Positions 26,913-35,400 of a stretch of 64,000 nt of DNA are shown piece after piece. This DNA comes from Lachnospiraceae bacterium (lineage in GTDB: Bacteria; Bacillota; Clostridia; Lachnospirales; Lachnospiraceae), in assembly GCA_015057555.1 (NCBI GenBank), contig SVEC01000001.1:124001-188000 (forward strand), in the 5' to 3' direction. The notes below the pieces were generated by a model. The model did not search any database. It was not told the DNA's origin and worked only from the letters and a program-made list of their open reading frames with translations. Position numbers and translations under genes: made by a program. Each line of letters begins with the position of its first letter. The first letter of the stretch is position 1.

Positions 26913-28034
26913 TTAAATGCCGAACAATGAAGCGGCTATATTTGATATTAAATATTTACCTGGCATAAGGTCAGAAAGCTTCTGAACTATGTTAGGTAGC
27001 ATGGCGCTAGGGATAATTCCTCCACCAACATAAGCTATAAATATTCCAAGTATCAGCATAGTCATATTTGCTGAAAAAATACTTTTTGATAGATTTGATA
27101 CTGCGGATACAATACCACCTATAATCAATATGGCAGGAAGTACTGTAATTAATCCTATGGGGTTAAAGACTTTAGCTATAAGACTTATACCTATAAAGCA
27201 AGGAATAAAGCTTAGATAAAGTCCTGCCACAGAGCTTATCCATCCGCTTATGAAAATCTGAAACTGTCCTATGCCTACAGTGTTAAGCTTGGTTTGCATA
27301 GATCTATTGTAGCCCTGAAGATGAGGCATAAACACAAAACTCATAAACATAAGGCTCAGCATAACAGCAGAAGCAAGGTAGTGCTGTAGGAGATTTGCTT
27401 TGCCCTCACTGGAGCTATCTATAATATCAAAAAACGAGTCCTTGTTAAGGGAACGGTCTAGGAAGGTTAGATTAACCATAGTTCTAATAGAGTTTCTCTC
27501 TTCCTTCGTAAGGTCATGATTATATGCGGCATCAATGGTGCTATAAACTGCTGACTGAGCCAATCCTAGATACTTTGCATAGGAAATAAACATTTCATTT
27601 GCAATATATGATGTAATGGTAGAATTATCCCACACAATAATTTCTAGAGGGGTATTAGTACCATTCATAATGCTTGAGATAAACTTTTCTGGAACAATAA
27701 TGAAATATAAGATATCTTCCCTTTTTAAAAGTTCGTAGCCTTCTTCAATGGTATCCACCTGAATAAGAGTGGCAGTTGTTTTCATGCTTTCCATATTCTG
27801 GAGCATACCAATACCCATATTGTTCATTTCTTCCTTACCGTCCTCAGGCAGATAGTAGCCGATGCCTATAATCTCCTTTGTGCCTTGCTTGTAAATGTTT
27901 TTTGACACAAGATAGCCGGCTATACCACAGATGGTTCCAATAATAATAGTGGCTATAAGAATTGAAGCTATGTAATTTTTAAGTCTTTTTAGGTCTGTGA
28001 TAATTAGTCGACCTAGAAAACGAGATTTGTTCAT
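26913..28034 (-). CDS. ABC-2-type transporter membrane subunit (first permease)
   Basis: A 373-residue ABC-2 permease: first membrane helix at about 20-42, a ~185-residue external region, then about five helices in the last 160 residues ending in the PSAMLPNIVQKLSDLMPGKY motif typical of this class. Charged cytoplasmic N-terminus and gene neighbours identify it as partner of the adjacent ATPase. Such exporters move peptides, lipids or drugs; nothing nearby indicates the cargo. The ATPase gene lies 38 bp upstream. Confidence 0.85.
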   Translation of the reverse strand: MNKSRFLGRLIITDLKRLKNYIASILIATIIIGTICGIAGYLVSKNIYKQGTKEIIGIGYYLPEDGKEEMNNMGIGMLQNMESMKTTATLIQVDTIEEGYELLKREDILYFIIVPEKFISSIMNGTNTPLEIIVWDNSTITSYIANEMFISYAKYLGLAQSAVYSTIDAAYNHDLTKEERNSIRTMVNLTFLDRSLNKDSFFDIIDSSSEGKANLLQHYLASAVMLSLMFMSFVFMPHLQGYNRSMQTKLNTVGIGQFQIFISGWISSVAGLYLSFIPCFIGISLIAKVFNPIGLITVLPAILIIGGIVSAVSNLSKSIFSANMTMLILGIFIAYVGGGIIPSAMLPNIVQKLSDLMPGKYLISNIAASLFGI

Positions 28035-28072
28035 AGGTTGTAAATATAGCTCCTTTTATGTGTAACAGGTAA

Positions 28073-28702
28073 TTAAGCTCTAAGCATATCCATATAGCTG
28101 ATACCCTGAGCAGCTAATTCTTTAGTGTCAATTAGCTTACCGTCCTTTAATAAAAATACTTTGTTGCAGAAATTGAATATTTCTTCTTCGTGGGATGCAA
28201 TTATGATGCTTCCACCAGTTTTGAGGAAGGCCCCCATATAGTTCAGGATATCCTGCTTTGCCAGTAGGTCTAGGGCCGCAAATGGCTCATCTAGTAGTAG
28301 TACCTGTGGAGAGTTAATAAGCACAGATGCAAGACTGACACGCTTTTTCATACCACCGGACATAGCTTTAACAGGGGTGTCTAGGAAACCGGAAATCCCA
28401 AGCTCGCTAAGGGGTGGAAGTGAAAGTGCCATAGCTATCTGTCCACGATTCATATCAGTCCACATTCTAATATTGTCCACTGGCTTAAGCTCATCAAATA
28501 ATGGATTTTCCTGTGGTACATAGCCTAGCTTAAGCTCACTGTCTGAAGGGTGAAGCTTAGCTATACAGCTTAAGAGAGTGGATTTTCCAGAACCGTTAAT
28601 TCCTAGAATTCCTATAGCCTCACCGGAATTAACTTCTATGGAAATATCCTTTAAAATTTCCTTATTGCCATAGCTTTTTGATATATTTTCAAGTCTAAAC
28701 AT
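28073..28702 (-). CDS. ABC transporter ATP-binding protein
   Basis: A 209-residue ATPase with Walker A GINGSGKSTLL, Q-loop VPQENPLF, signature MSGGMKKR, Walker B VLLLDEPFAALD and H-loop ASHEEE. It is a short single-domain ATPase of the ABC-2 exporter class. Its gene heads the operon with the two permeases. Transcription is divergent from the chemoreceptor-like gene at 28.9 kb, and the 173-bp gap holds both promoters. Substrate unknown. Confidence 0.92.
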   Translation of the reverse strand: MFRLENISKSYGNKEILKDISIEVNSGEAIGILGINGSGKSTLLSCIAKLHPSDSELKLGYVPQENPLFDELKPVDNIRMWTDMNRGQIAMALSLPPLSELGISGFLDTPVKAMSGGMKKRVSLASVLINSPQVLLLDEPFAALDLLAKQDILNYMGAFLKTGGSIIIASHEEEIFNFCNKVFLLKDGKLIDTKELAAQGISYMDMLRA

Positions 28703-28807
28703 ACGTATTCACCTCGAATAATAAAACTAAATATTAAGATAACATTTTTTTATACAAAGCACAAGAAAAAACAGGCTATATTTATGTGTCGAAATTTAGA
28801 AAAATAA

Positions 28808-28836
28808 TAGACTTTGAACAAAATATTTGTTATAAT
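28808..28836 (+). promoter_or_regulatory. Promoter for the acidic-tail receptor gene
   Basis: TAGACT (28808-28813), 17-bp spacer, perfect TATAAT (28831-28836), 40 bp before the start codon. The -35 is weak. Confidence 0.45.
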
Positions 28837-28875
28837 TTGTAAGAATATAACTTTACGCCAAAGGAGAGTTTTTGT

Positions 28876-30993
28876 ATGAACGGAGCGAGATTAGCCAAGA
28901 AGAATGCATTGGCCGTTAAGATAATGGTGGCGGTTGCTGTTGCTAAGATTATATCTATGATAATAAATATTAAGAATCAGGAGTGCTTTGTGCTTTTATT
29001 GATTCTATTTATATTGTTTGTGGCAGGTAATATTGTGTTTAATTTTAAGGACGATAGAAGTGAGCTTACTAAGTTTCTTTCTATTTCTTTATTTTCATTA
29101 CTTGGTTCTATAAGTGTAATTATAACTAAGGAGCCTATAGACGCACTTCCGTTATTTGTTTGTATGGGTATGTGTATTCTCTATATGGACGATTTTCATA
29201 CCAAGATCACCTGTGGTGTTTCATTGTTGGGTATATTGGTTAGTATGATTGTAAATATTGCAGGTCATGGCTTTGGCGCATCAGCACTTTGGATAGAGTT
29301 CTTCTTATTAGGCGTTGTATTCACATTAGGACTCATTTTTGCAACTAGCATTACACTTAGGGAGCAGGAGACTGACAAGCAGGAGATTCAGTACCATGTT
29401 ATGTACCAGGAGGAAATAACTGGTAATATGGTTAAGGTTGTGGATAGTGGTAATGCTCATATCGAGCAGCTTCAGTCTATGCTGGACAACTTCCAGTCAG
29501 CGACATCAGAGGTTACAAAATCAGTAGATGCCATATCTTACGGTGTTACAGAGTCAGCTGAAAATATGGAGAATTCAACCTCTATGACACAGCAGATTCA
29601 GGATATTATCGATAACCTTATTGATGTTAAGGATAATACAGTAGAGTCAACTGATAAGGCGGTTGAGGCAGTTGAGACTGGTATGGAGATTATCAGTGGC
29701 CTTAAGGAAAAATCAGAGGATATCAATGTTGCTAACGAAAATGTTACTAGAGTATCCGAAGAACTTTGTGATAAGATTGCATCCGCAGAGGAGATAACTC
29801 GTATCATTTATAACATTTCAACGCAGACAAACCTTCTTGCGTTAAATGCTTCTATAGAGGCAGCTAGAGCTGGTGAAGCAGGTAGAGGCTTTGCAGTAGT
29901 TGCTAATGAGATTAGAAAGCTTGCAGACGACACTAGAAGCTCCATTGACAGTATTACAGAGCTTCTTAAGGGTGTTACAGACCTTGCTAATCACACATCA
30001 GAGCTTGTAGGAAAGAGTGTACAGGCAGTTGAGGAGCAGTCAAAGTATATCGATGCTGCAGATACCTCCTTCCAGAGTATATCAGAGATGGTTAACGCCT
30101 TAGACGGTAATATGAAGCAGCTTGATAAGCTTAGTGGAACCCTGGATGCTTCAAATAACTCAATCATAGATGGTCTTGCTAATCAGCAGGCAGCCAGCGA
30201 GGAAATCGCTGCAAATGCACAGTCATCAGCAGACCTTTGTCAGACAAATCTTGAAGAGCTTACTAACGTTATCGCTGAGCTTGATCAGATAGCTAAGATT
30301 ATTGGAAGTCTTAAGAATGGTAACCTTGATGAGATTAATCAGATGCTTGAGGAAACAAAGCTTGAAAGCGAGGAAGAAGACGGTGATGATACTGACTACT
30401 CAGAGTACTTCTCAGATGAGGAGGATGAAGAAGTAGATGATACTGAAGAAGAGATTGAAGAAGAGTATACTGAGGAAGTAGAGGAAACTGAAGAGGAATA
30501 CGCCGATGAAGTAGGGGAAACTGAAGAGGAATACGCTGAGGAAGTAGAAGAAGCTGAAGAGGAAGCATCATGGGATGATGAGGAACCAGCAGAAGAAGAG
30601 TATTCCGAGGAAGAAGAGATTGAAGAGGAGTATACTGAGGAAGAATACGCCGAGGAAGTAGAGGAAACTGAAGAGGAATACGCTGAGGAAGTAGAAGAAG
30701 CTGAAGAAGAATCATCATGGGATGAGGAAGAAGCTGAAGAAGAATCATCATGGGATGAGGAAGAAGCCGAAGAGGAATCATCATGGGATGATGAGGAACC
30801 AGCAGAGGAAGAGTATTCCGAGGAAGAAGAGATTGAAGAGGAGTATACTGAGGAAGAATACTCCGAGGAAGAAGAAACTGAAGAGGAATCATCGTGGGAT
30901 GATGAAGAAGCCGAAGAAGAATCATCATGGGATGATGAGGAGGCTGAAGAGGAAGAATCATCATGGGATGATGAGGAAGACACAGAAGAATAA
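28876..30993 (+). CDS. Membrane chemoreceptor-like protein with long acidic repeat tail
   Basis: A 705-residue protein in three parts. About 1-165 carries roughly five or six membrane helices with short loops and no periplasmic sensor domain. About 170-490 is a methyl-accepting chemotaxis signalling helix bundle with the conserved hairpin tip [18 protein letters not shown], then [16 protein letters not shown]. From about 498 to the end is a ~205-residue tail almost wholly Glu/Asp with Tyr, Ser, Thr, Ala and seven SWD motifs and no Lys or Arg. Blocks in the tail repeat at the DNA level. The tip should bind CheA/CheW; the tail is not part of any receptor family I know. AAAGGAG precedes the ATG, and a terminator follows. 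Confidence 0.88.
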   Translation: MNGARLAKKNALAVKIMVAVAVAKIISMIINIKNQECFVLLLILFILFVAGNIVFNFKDDRSELTKFLSISLFSLLGSISVIITKEPIDALPLFVCMGMCILYMDDFHTKITCGVSLLGILVSMIVNIAGHGFGASALWIEFFLLGVVFTLGLIFATSITLREQETDKQEIQYHVMYQEEITGNMVKVVDSGNAHIEQLQSMLDNFQSATSEVTKSVDAISYGVTESAENMENSTSMTQQIQDIIDNLIDVKDNTVESTDKAVEAVETGMEIISGLKEKSEDINVANENVTRVSEELCDKIASAEEITRIIYNISTQTNLLALNASIEAARAGEAGRGFAVVANEIRKLADDTRSSIDSITELLKGVTDLANHTSELVGKSVQAVEEQSKYIDAADTSFQSISEMVNALDGNMKQLDKLSGTLDASNNSIIDGLANQQAASEEIAANAQSSADLCQTNLEELTNVIAELDQIAKIIGSLKNGNLDEINQMLEETKLESEEEDGDDTDYSEYFSDEEDEEVDDTEEEIEEEYTEEVEETEEEYADEVGETEEEYAEEVEEAEEEASWDDEEPAEEEYSEEEEIEEEYTEEEYAEEVEETEEEYAEEVEEAEEESSWDEEEAEEESSWDEEEAEEESSWDDEEPAEEEYSEEEEIEEEYTEEEYSEEEETEEESSWDDEEAEEESSWDDEEAEEEESSWDDEEDTEE

Positions 30994-30997
30994 AAGT

Positions 30998-31028
30998 AAG
31001 GACGAGGAGTAAAATCCTCGTCCTTTTT
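30998..31028. terminator. Bidirectional terminator after the receptor gene
   Basis: A perfect 11-bp stem (30998-31008 with 31015-31025), 6-nt loop, T run. It also sits at the 3' end of the opposing small gene. Confidence 0.88.
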
Positions 31029-31299
31029 AGTAGTCCTCTTCTATAACTTGAAAATCTAAATAATCAAACTCAATACTCTCTATAAAGCTATCCTGAGTAA
31101 ACTTAGTTCTGGCATGGCAGATAAACTCCTTTTTGTTAAGGTCTAGCCATATAGGGACGGCAAGGTCAAATTCCTGACACATCTCATCTAGAGCCTGATA
31201 AACCTTTTTGGTTCTGGAGAGAGTGTAGTCCTCTATGCACACCACGTGGTCCTGAAGAATTTTATTCTGTTTTACTAATTTGCCCCATATTCTAAACAT
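31027..31299 (-). CDS. Small conserved protein of unknown function (90 aa)
   Basis: A 90-residue soluble acidic protein. Its layout, MFRIWGK at the start, KVYQALDEMCQEFDLAVPIWLD in the middle and FTQDSFIESIEFDYLDFQVIEED at the end, fits a small family I have seen only in Lachnospiraceae-like genomes, without known function. On its strand AAGGAG lies 7 bp upstream of the ATG, supporting expression. It is convergent with the receptor gene and divergent from tgt. No catalytic residues were recognised. Confidence 0.75.
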   Translation of the reverse strand: MFRIWGKLVKQNKILQDHVVCIEDYTLSRTKKVYQALDEMCQEFDLAVPIWLDLNKKEFICHARTKFTQDSFIESIEFDYLDFQVIEEDY

Positions 31300-31480
31300 A
31301 AGCTACTCCTTGGTAATTTGTAGATTTATTATATGGGCAAAGAGAATAAAATGCAACTTTCATTTAAAGTATTTTTTGTGGCAAAAATTAGTAGAATTAA
31401 AACATTTAATATGATAATATATCCTAAGTGTCTTGTGAAATAATAAGACAAGGATGTTATAGATGAAAAGTGGTGATAAT

Positions 31481-32614
31481 ATGTACAAGCTTATAACTAC
31501 AGATGGAAGAGCAAAAAGAGGTGAGCTACACACACCTCACGGAGTTATACAGACACCGGTATTTATGAATGTAGGAACAGTGGCGGCTATTAAGGGTGCG
31601 GTGTCCACAGCAGATTTAGAGGATATAGGAACCTTGGTACAGCTTTCAAATACCTATCATCTTCATGTAAGACCAGGTGACAAGCTGGTTAAAGAGATGG
31701 GCGGACTTCACAAGTTTATGTCTTGGGACAAGCCTATTCTTACTGATTCAGGTGGATTTCAGGTATTCTCTCTAGCGGGTCTTAGAAAGATAAAGGAAGA
31801 GGGAGTTTATTTTAACTCTCACATAGATGGTCGAAAGATTTTTATGGGACCAGAGGAAAGCATGCAGATACAGTCTAATTTGGCATCTACCATTGCTATG
31901 GCCTTTGACGAGTGCCCACCAGCTACAGCTGACAGAAACTATATTCAGCCGTCAGTGGATAGAACTACTCGCTGGTTACAGCGCTGTAAGGTGGAGATGA
32001 ATAGACTAAACAGCTTGGAGGAAACTATTAATAAAAAGCAGATGCTATTCGGTATCAACCAGGGTGGAATATTCGAGGATATAAGAATAGAGCATGCCAA
32101 GGTTATATCAGAGATGGATTTGGATGGATATGCCATAGGTGGTCTGGCAGTAGGTGAGACCCATGAGGAAATGTATAGGATAATCGAGGCTACAGTCCCT
32201 TACCTTCCACAGAATAAGCCAACCTATCTTATGGGAGTAGGAACTCCTGCTAATATACTTGAGGCAGTGGAAAGAGGCGTGGATTTCTTTGACTGTGTGT
32301 ATCCATCTAGAAATGGTCGTCATGGTCATGTTTACACTAATCAGGGCAAGCTTAATCTTTTTAATGCAAAGTATGAAAAGGATGACAGACCTATAGAAGA
32401 GGGCTGTGGATGTCCTGCATGTAAGAGATATTCCAGAGCATATATCAGACATCTTCTTAAGGCTAAGGAGATGCTGGGTATGAGATTTTGTGTATTGCAT
32501 AATTTGTATTTTTATAATAATATGATGAAAGAGATTAGGGAGGCTATTGAGGAGCATCGCTTTGCAGAGTATAAAAAGGCGAAGCTAGCGGGCTTTAATA
32601 GCGCTAATGTATAA
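31481..32614 (+). CDS. tgt: Queuine tRNA-ribosyltransferase
   Basis: A 377-residue TIM-barrel enzyme that exchanges guanine-34 for the queuosine precursor in tRNAs with GUN anticodons. It shows TPHGVIQTPVFMNVGT, LTDSGGFQVFSL (active-site Asp), GGLAVGE, FFDCVYPSRNGRHG (nucleophilic Asp) and the zinc site CGCPAC...H at the C-terminus. ATG 31481 matches the usual MYKL start; an in-frame ATG 18 bp upstream with AAGGA before it is a possible alternative. yajC follows, a common neighbour pairing. Confidence 0.95.
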   Translation: MYKLITTDGRAKRGELHTPHGVIQTPVFMNVGTVAAIKGAVSTADLEDIGTLVQLSNTYHLHVRPGDKLVKEMGGLHKFMSWDKPILTDSGGFQVFSLAGLRKIKEEGVYFNSHIDGRKIFMGPEESMQIQSNLASTIAMAFDECPPATADRNYIQPSVDRTTRWLQRCKVEMNRLNSLEETINKKQMLFGINQGGIFEDIRIEHAKVISEMDLDGYAIGGLAVGETHEEMYRIIEATVPYLPQNKPTYLMGVGTPANILEAVERGVDFFDCVYPSRNGRHGHVYTNQGKLNLFNAKYEKDDRPIEEGCGCPACKRYSRAYIRHLLKAKEMLGMRFCVLHNLYFYNNMMKEIREAIEEHRFAEYKKAKLAGFNSANV

Positions 32615-32671
32615 AAGCTTATATCGGAATGAAATTATCAAACCGAAGAAAAATATTTAGGAGGACTTATT

Positions 32672-33016
32672 ATGTTTTTAGAGGCAACAGGCGGAGCCGC
32701 AGCTACAACAGGTGGAGGAATACTAAGCTTAGTATTGCTTGTAGGTTTTTGGATACTTCTTTTCTACTTTATGATTATAAAGCCACAGAAGAAGCAGCAG
32801 AAGCAGAAGGAAGCACTTTACAGTGCTATGGAGCCAGGTGATAGCATTATGACTACAAGTGGTTTCTACGGAACAATTCTTGATATTGATGATTCAACTG
32901 TAATTGTTGAGTTTGGAAACAACAAGAACTGTAGAATTCCTATGCACAAGAGCGCAATCGCTGAGGTTGAGAAGGCTGGTTCAGCTATCGTTAAGGACGA
33001 GGAAACTGAAGAGTAG
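32672..33016 (+). CDS. yajC: Preprotein translocase subunit YajC
   Basis: A 114-residue protein with one N-terminal membrane helix (about 15-38) followed by the YajC core FYFMIIKPQKKQQK, the GDSIMTTSGFYGTI motif and an acidic tail. YajC is an accessory of the Sec translocase with SecDF. AGGAGGAC lies 7 bp before the ATG. It follows tgt by 57 bp and is closed by a strong terminator, so tgt-yajC is likely one unit. SecD/SecF genes are not in this window. Confidence 0.95.
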   Translation: MFLEATGGAAATTGGGILSLVLLVGFWILLFYFMIIKPQKKQQKQKEALYSAMEPGDSIMTTSGFYGTILDIDDSTVIVEFGNNKNCRIPMHKSAIAEVEKAGSAIVKDEETEE

Positions 33017-33023
33017 AGCATAG

Positions 33024-33070
33024 AAAAATATAGCGGAGCATATAAAAAGTATATGCACCGCTATATTTTT
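33024..33070 (+). terminator. Terminator after yajC
   Basis: A long stem of 13 bp (33024-33036 with 33058-33070), one A-A mismatch, then 6 more bp inward (GCATAT with ATATGC). The right arm ends in a T run. Confidence 0.85.
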
Positions 33071-33126
33071 TGAAAAAATTTCTCAAAAAAAGGTAGACTA
33101 TTTCGTCGCTTTATGCGAGAATATAG

Positions 33127-33158
33127 GGGATGATGTTCTGGTATTAAAAGAACATCCC
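33127..33158 (+). other. Hairpin in the leader of the NifU-like gene
   Basis: ATGTTCT (33133-33139) pairs with AGAACAT (33149-33155), extended by GGG/CCC across a 3-nt bulge. It lies 36 bp before the start codon of a gene with codon use typical of high expression; it may stabilise the mRNA or be regulatory. Confidence 0.35.
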
Positions 33159-33193
33159 ATAAGATATTATATACATTTGAAAGGAGTCTCAAA

Positions 33194-33886
33194 ATGATTT
33201 ATTCACATGAAGTAGAGAACATGTGCCCAGTTGCTCAGGGTGTTAATCACGGTTGTGCACCAATCCCTGAGGAGGCTAAGTGGGTAAAAGCAAAAGAAGT
33301 AAAAGATATTTCAGGTTTAACACACGGTGTAGGCTGGTGTGCTCCACAGCAGGGAGCTTGTAAGCTTACTCTTAATGTTAAGGAAGGTATTATACAGGAA
33401 GCATTAGTAGAGACTATCGGTTGTTCAGGTATGACTCATTCAGCTGCTATGGCATCTGAAATTCTTCCAGGAAGAACTGTTATGGAAGCTCTTAACACAG
33501 ACCTTGTTTGTGATGCTATTAACACAGCTATGAGAGAGTTATTCTTACAGATCGTTTACGGACGTACTCAGAGTGCATTCTCAGAGGATGGTCTTCCAAT
33601 CGGTGCTGGTCTTGAGGATCTTGGTAAGGGACTTCGTTCACAGGTTGGTACTATGTATGGTACTCTTAAGAAGGGACCACGTTACCTTGAGATGGCTGAG
33701 GGTTATGTTACTGGTATAGCTCTTGATGCTGAGGACCAGATTATTGGTTATCAGTTCGTTAGTCTTGGAAAGATGACTGACTTTATCAAGAAGGGTGACG
33801 ATCCTAACACAGCTTGGGAGAAGGCTAAGGGACAGTATGGTCGTGTTGCAGATGCAGTTAAGATCATCGATCCAAGAGAGCAGTAG
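33194..33886 (+). CDS. NifU-like iron-sulfur scaffold protein, partner of GGGtGRT protein
   Basis: A 230-residue cytoplasmic protein with a NifU/IscU-like fold signature. Candidate cluster Cys are in GWCAPQQGACKLTL and TIGCSGMTHSAAMASEIL, the latter resembling the last Cys segment of NifU_N. An N-terminal segment has two further Cys (ENMC, NHGC), and a C-terminal ~80-residue extension is not in IscU. The pair with the following GGGtGRT gene is conserved in Clostridia, but its function is not established. Codon use (GGT, CGT, CTT, strong bias) suggests a highly expressed gene. AAAGGAG precedes the start by 7 bp. Confidence 0.82.
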   Translation: MIYSHEVENMCPVAQGVNHGCAPIPEEAKWVKAKEVKDISGLTHGVGWCAPQQGACKLTLNVKEGIIQEALVETIGCSGMTHSAAMASEILPGRTVMEALNTDLVCDAINTAMRELFLQIVYGRTQSAFSEDGLPIGAGLEDLGKGLRSQVGTMYGTLKKGPRYLEMAEGYVTGIALDAEDQIIGYQFVSLGKMTDFIKKGDDPNTAWEKAKGQYGRVADAVKIIDPREQ

Positions 33887-33899
33887 GAGGTAAGTGAAG

Positions 33900-34910
33900 A
33901 TGGCATTATTTGAATCATATGAGAGAAGAATTAAGCAGATTGAGGCTAAGCTTGCTGAGTATGGTATTGCTTCTATAGAGGAAGCTGAGAAGATTACTAA
34001 GGACGCAGGTCTTGATGTATATAAGCAGGTTGAAGGTATTCAGCCAATTTGTTTCGAGAACGCAAAGTGGGCTTACGTAGTAGGTGCTGCTATTGCTATT
34101 AAGAAGGGCTGCAGAAAGGCAGCAGACGCTGCAGCAGCTATCGGTGAGGGACTTCAGTCATTCTGTATCCCTGGTTCTGTTGCTGATACAAGAAAGGTTG
34201 GTCTTGGACATGGTAACCTCGGTAAGATGTTACTTGAGGAGGAGACTAAGTGTTTCGCTTTCTTAGCTGGTCACGAATCATTCGCTGCAGCTGAGGGTGC
34301 TATCGGTATCGCAGAGAAGGCTAACAAGGTTCGTAAGGAGCCACTTAGAGTTATCCTTAACGGTCTCGGTAAGGACGCAGCTCAGATCATTGCCCGTATC
34401 AACGGATTCACATTTGTTGAGACTGAGTATGATCCATATACAAACACTGTAAAGGAAGTATTCAGAAAGTCATATTCTGAGGGTCTTCGTGCAAAGGTTA
34501 ACTGCTACGGCGCTAACGACGTTTGCGAAGGTGTTGCAATCATGCACAAGGAGGGTGTTGACGTATCAATCACTGGTAACTCGACTAACCCAACTAGATT
34601 CCAGCATCCAGTAGCTGGTACTTACAAGAAGGAGTGCCTCGAGCAGGGTAAGAAGTATTTCTCAGTTGCATCAGGTGGTGGTACTGGTAGAACACTTCAC
34701 CCAGATAACATGGCAGCAGGTCCTGCTTCATATGGTATGACAGATACTTTAGGACGTATGCACTCAGATGCACAGTTTGCTGGTTCTTCATCAGTTCCTG
34801 CACACGTTGAGATGATGGGTCTTATCGGTGCTGGTAACAACCCTATGGTTGGTATGACTGTTGCAGTTGCAGTTTCTATCGAGGAAGCTGCTAACGCTGG
34901 TAAGTTTTAA
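33900..34910 (+). CDS. GGGtGRT family protein
   Basis: A 336-residue cytoplasmic protein carrying the name-giving SGGGTGRTLHPDN motif at about residue 260. ATG 33900 is taken because AGGAGG ends 8 bp before it; the upstream GTG at 33894 sits too close to that site. Other visible features are an N-terminal helical segment, an Ala-rich stretch (AADAAAAIGEGLQSF) and a Gly/Asn-rich region NCYGANDVC. The biochemical function of the family is unknown; the constant partnership with a NifU-like scaffold suggests Fe-S or related cofactor work (inference). Strong codon bias and a terminator directly after it point to abundant expression. Confidence 0.88.
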   Translation: MALFESYERRIKQIEAKLAEYGIASIEEAEKITKDAGLDVYKQVEGIQPICFENAKWAYVVGAAIAIKKGCRKAADAAAAIGEGLQSFCIPGSVADTRKVGLGHGNLGKMLLEEETKCFAFLAGHESFAAAEGAIGIAEKANKVRKEPLRVILNGLGKDAAQIIARINGFTFVETEYDPYTNTVKEVFRKSYSEGLRAKVNCYGANDVCEGVAIMHKEGVDVSITGNSTNPTRFQHPVAGTYKKECLEQGKKYFSVASGGGTGRTLHPDNMAAGPASYGMTDTLGRMHSDAQFAGSSSVPAHVEMMGLIGAGNNPMVGMTVAVAVSIEEAANAGKF

Positions 34911-34931
34911 TATTTAAAAATAAAATATTCA

Positions 34932-34965
34932 GAACCCTCTGGAGTTGTCCTTCGGAGGGTTTTTA
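34932..34965 (+). terminator. Terminator after the GGGtGRT gene
   Basis: AACCCTC (34933-34939) pairs with GAGGGTT (34955-34961), followed by a T run. Confidence 0.8.
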
Positions 34966-35001
34966 TGTAATAAAAGTATTATTATGAGGGAGGTTAATAT
35001 A

Positions 35002-35181
35002 ATGAATAATCAGTATGGAGCCATGAATCCACAGATGAACGCACCATATATGGATAACAATGCTATGAACCAGGGCTATGCTCCAAATAACCAGATGGGA
35101 AGTAGTTATGGACAGGCGCCACAAATGGATATGTATAATCAAGCTTATAATGGATACGACCAGAATAATGGTGGAAATTAA
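35002..35181 (+). CDS. Small Asn/Gln/Met/Tyr-rich peptide (59 aa)
   Basis: A 59-residue low-complexity peptide composed mostly of Asn, Gln, Met, Tyr, Gly, Pro and Ala, with repeated MN, NQ and YG steps and only a few Asp; no Lys or Arg. GGGAGG lies about 7 bp upstream of ATG 35002, and terminators bracket the gene at 34932 and 35196, so it is a discrete cistron. An earlier in-frame start at 34945 is inside the terminator and is rejected. Composition is that of disordered, prion-like or aggregation-prone sequences. Function unknown. No signal peptide. Confidence 0.65.
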   Translation: MNNQYGAMNPQMNAPYMDNNAMNQGYAPNNQMGSSYGQAPQMDMYNQAYNGYDQNNGGN

Positions 35182-35195
35182 TATGTATAGTTTAT

Positions 35196-35222
35196 GCCCC
35201 TCTGAGAAATCGGAGGGGTTTT
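35196..35222 (+). terminator. Terminator after the small Asn/Gln-rich gene
   Basis: CCCCTC (35197-35202) pairs with GAGGGG (35213-35218) with a short T run (TTTTCC) behind it. Confidence 0.75.
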
Positions 35223-35400
35223 CCTTTGTAAATCCAGTTACTTTAAGAGTGAGCTAAGCCAATTCCACAATTTACATACACTTTTTTTGTATATTTACCA
35301 TATTGAAAAATATGTCAGTCTTGTATATTATTATATATGGGTGGAAACCGTTTACAAATGGGGAATGGTATGTAAATTATAATGTATGGAGGAAATTGGG

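Noticed and set aside
30335-30983. Long Ser- or Leu/Pro-rich open frames on the minus strand opposite the acidic tail
   Set aside because: They are mirror frames of GAA/GAG-rich repeats, with no ribosome site and low-complexity composition forced by the other strand.
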